A DNA stretch of 6,636 nucleotides from Dehalococcoidia bacterium. GTDB taxonomy: Bacteria > Chloroflexota > Dehalococcoidia > GIF9 > UBA5629. A program made the position numbers and the translations under genes. The stretch is taken from the NCBI GenBank assembly GCA_030604795.1, contig JAUVVE010000044.1, positions 1 to 6,636 on the forward strand, given 5' to 3'. How positions within the stretch are numbered: position 1 is the first letter of the stretch; every line of letters begins with the position of its first letter. The notes below the pieces were generated by a model. The model did not search any database. It was not told where the DNA came from and was given only the letters and a program-made list of their open reading frames with translations. Shown in pieces: positions 5,273 through 6,636 of the stretch.

Positions 5273-6636
5273 ATGAAGAAGTATGACGTAATAGTAGTTG
5301 GGTCTGGGTCTGGAATGCTTATTGTAGATGAAGCCACCGACCATGGTCTGAAAGTTGCTCTGGTGGACAAGGGGCCTTTCGGAGGAACTTGTCTCAATAC
5401 AGGCTGTATCCCTTCCAAAATGTTGATATATCCGGCAGATAGCATTGTGGAAATACAGGAAGCCAAGAAGCTGGGTATTGAGGCAGAGACCAGAAGTGTA
5501 GACTTTAGCTTCATAATGCAGCGGATGAGAAAGAGTATACATGAAGGCCAAAGCCAAATGAGACAGGCTCTTTCGCAAGCAGAGAATCTGGATTTCTATG
5601 AAGGTGAAGGGCACTTTGTGGGGGATTATACCATTGAGGTCAGTGGAGAGAAAATCAAAGGGGATAATATTTTTTTAGTGTCTGGCTCGCGACCTTTCAT
5701 ACCTCCCATAAAGGGCTTAAATAGCGTTGACTATTTGACAAATGAAACGCTGCTGCAACTTAAGGAACTACCCGATAGCCTCATTATCATTGGTGGTGGA
5801 TATATCGGCGTCGAATTCGGACACTTCTTTGCTGCTATGGGCACTAAAGTCACTATTCTCGAGATGATGGAAAGCCTTGTCCCGGTTGAGGAACCGGAAA
5901 TATATGAGCTTCTGAAGGAACAGCTGCGCCGGCGCATGGATGTCTATACCAATGCCCAGGCCGAGGAGGTAAAGCAGGAGAGCGGCAAGGTTAAAGTTGC
6001 GGTAAAGGACAGGAATACCGGTGAAAAAAGGGATTTTACAGCGCAAAGAATTTTGGTCGCCGTGGGCCGACGGTCAAACGCCGATTTATTGAAGGTAGAA
6101 AATACCGGCGTGGAAATCGACGGTAGAGGATTTATAAAGGTTAACCAGTATCTTGAAACCAGCAAAAAGAACATATTTGCCGTGGGCGATGCCAATGGGC
6201 AACAAATGTTCACCCATGTGGCGAATCGTGAAGCGCTAGTGGCTGCGGAAAACATGTTTCACAGCGCAGATTTGAAGATGGACTATAACGCCATACCTCA
6301 TGCCGTTTATTCCCATCCTCAGATTGCATCGGTAGGGCTAACCGAGGCGCAGGCAAGAAAAGATCACGACATATTGATAGGAAGGGTAAGGTATTTCGAT
6401 GTTGCCAAAGGTGAAGCCATGATGGAAGAGGAGGGCTTTGCCAAAGCCATAGTGGAAAAAGATAGCAGAAGAATATTGGGCTTTCATATTATAGGGCCCT
6501 ATGCCCCCGTACTTATCCAGGAAGTGGTAAATGCCATGACATCCGGAGGTCAAATAGATGAAATAAATGAAGGCATTCATATCCATCCTGCCCTTTCTGA
6601 ATTGATACAGACCACGGTCAATAGTCTTGAGGAATC
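5273..6636 (+). CDS. Dihydrolipoamide dehydrogenase-like pyridine nucleotide-disulfide oxidoreductase, 3' end missing
   Basis: My translation gives 454 residues before the window ends; family members are usually about 460-475, so only a few residues are missing. Domain order is complete: FAD motif YDVIVVGSGSGM (4-15), redox disulfide C40-LNTG-C45 followed by IPSK, NAD-binding IIIGGGYIGVEFG (171-183) with E197 ending the next strand (favours NAD(H) over NADP(H)), second FAD motif FAVGDANG (302-309), and the dimer-interface domain with the catalytic H438 and E443 in HIHPALSE (436-443). The enzyme family oxidises dihydrolipoamide or reduces a small disulfide with NAD(P)H via FAD and the Cys pair. 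In the first motif the third glycine of GxGxxG is Met15, a pattern I recall from mycothione-reductase-like members. No lipoyl-complex gene lies in view, so the real substrate is open: lipoamide, a low-molecular-weight disulfide, or a partner protein. It has its own promoter and is independent of the operon before it. Confidence 0.9.
   Translation, partial: MKKYDVIVVGSGSGMLIVDEATDHGLKVALVDKGPFGGTCLNTGCIPSKMLIYPADSIVEIQEAKKLGIEAETRSVDFSFIMQRMRKSIHEGQSQMRQALSQAENLDFYEGEGHFVGDYTIEVSGEKIKGDNIFLVSGSRPFIPPIKGLNSVDYLTNETLLQLKELPDSLIIIGGGYIGVEFGHFFAAMGTKVTILEMMESLVPVEEPEIYELLKEQLRRRMDVYTNAQAEEVKQESGKVKVAVKDRNTGEKRDFTAQRILVAVGRRSNADLLKVENTGVEIDGRGFIKVNQYLETSKKNIFAVGDANGQQMFTHVANREALVAAENMFHSADLKMDYNAIPHAVYSHPQIASVGLTEAQARKDHDILIGRVRYFDVAKGEAMMEEEGFAKAIVEKDSRRILGFHIIGPYAPVLIQEVVNAMTSGGQIDEINEGIHIHPALSELIQTTVNSLEE

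Overview
The window is a 6.6 kb bacterial fragment with five protein-coding genes and the end of a sixth, all on the + strand, separated by two gene-poor gaps. No rRNA, tRNA, CRISPR array or intact mobile element is visible. Gene content (a dephospho-CoA-kinase-like ATPase next to a ComEB-type dCMP deaminase, an HdrD/GlpC-like iron-sulfur protein, and a dihydrolipoamide-dehydrogenase-like flavoprotein) together with the protein style suggests an anaerobic or microaerophilic bacterium, perhaps of the Chloroflexota (Dehalococcoidia-like). That placement is from memory of similar proteins and is not proven by the sequence.

Region 1 (1-768): the 3' end of a small P-loop kinase-like gene overlaps by 4 bases (ATGA) with a complete deoxycytidylate deaminase gene. 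They are probably translationally coupled and linked to nucleotide metabolism. Region 2 (769-1256): about 490 bases with no convincing gene. Protein-like but interrupted frames lie on both strands, so it may hold decayed coding DNA.

Region 3 (1257-4782): a compact, visibly GC-richer operon. A strong sigma-70-type promoter with palindromic AT-rich sequence over and after its -10 box drives an ArsR-family regulator without the classical CxC metal site. Twenty bases later comes a GlcD-type FAD oxidoreductase carrying two C-terminal [4Fe-4S] ferredoxin motifs. Through another ATGA overlap follows a protein with two complete CCG (HdrB/HdrD/GlpC) domains and an unusual methionine/proline-rich tail of about 125 residues. 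The two enzyme genes together have the domain order of single-chain YdiJ-type D-2-hydroxyacid dehydrogenases, so they look like one electron-transfer chain split over two polypeptides: organic hydroxyacid (unknown) -> FAD -> two [4Fe-4S] -> CCG-bound clusters -> an acceptor, perhaps at the membrane.

Region 4 (4783-5272): a gene-poor spacer ending in a good promoter (TTGTCA-16-TATAAT) and a perfect AGGAGG ribosome binding site. Region 5 (5273-6636): a nearly complete dihydrolipoamide-dehydrogenase/mycothione-reductase-like disulfide oxidoreductase that runs off the window.

The points most worth a second look are the split dehydrogenase with its coupled junction, the Met-rich tail, the non-CxC ArsR regulator with its operator, and an 11-base direct repeat that brackets the GC-rich operon.
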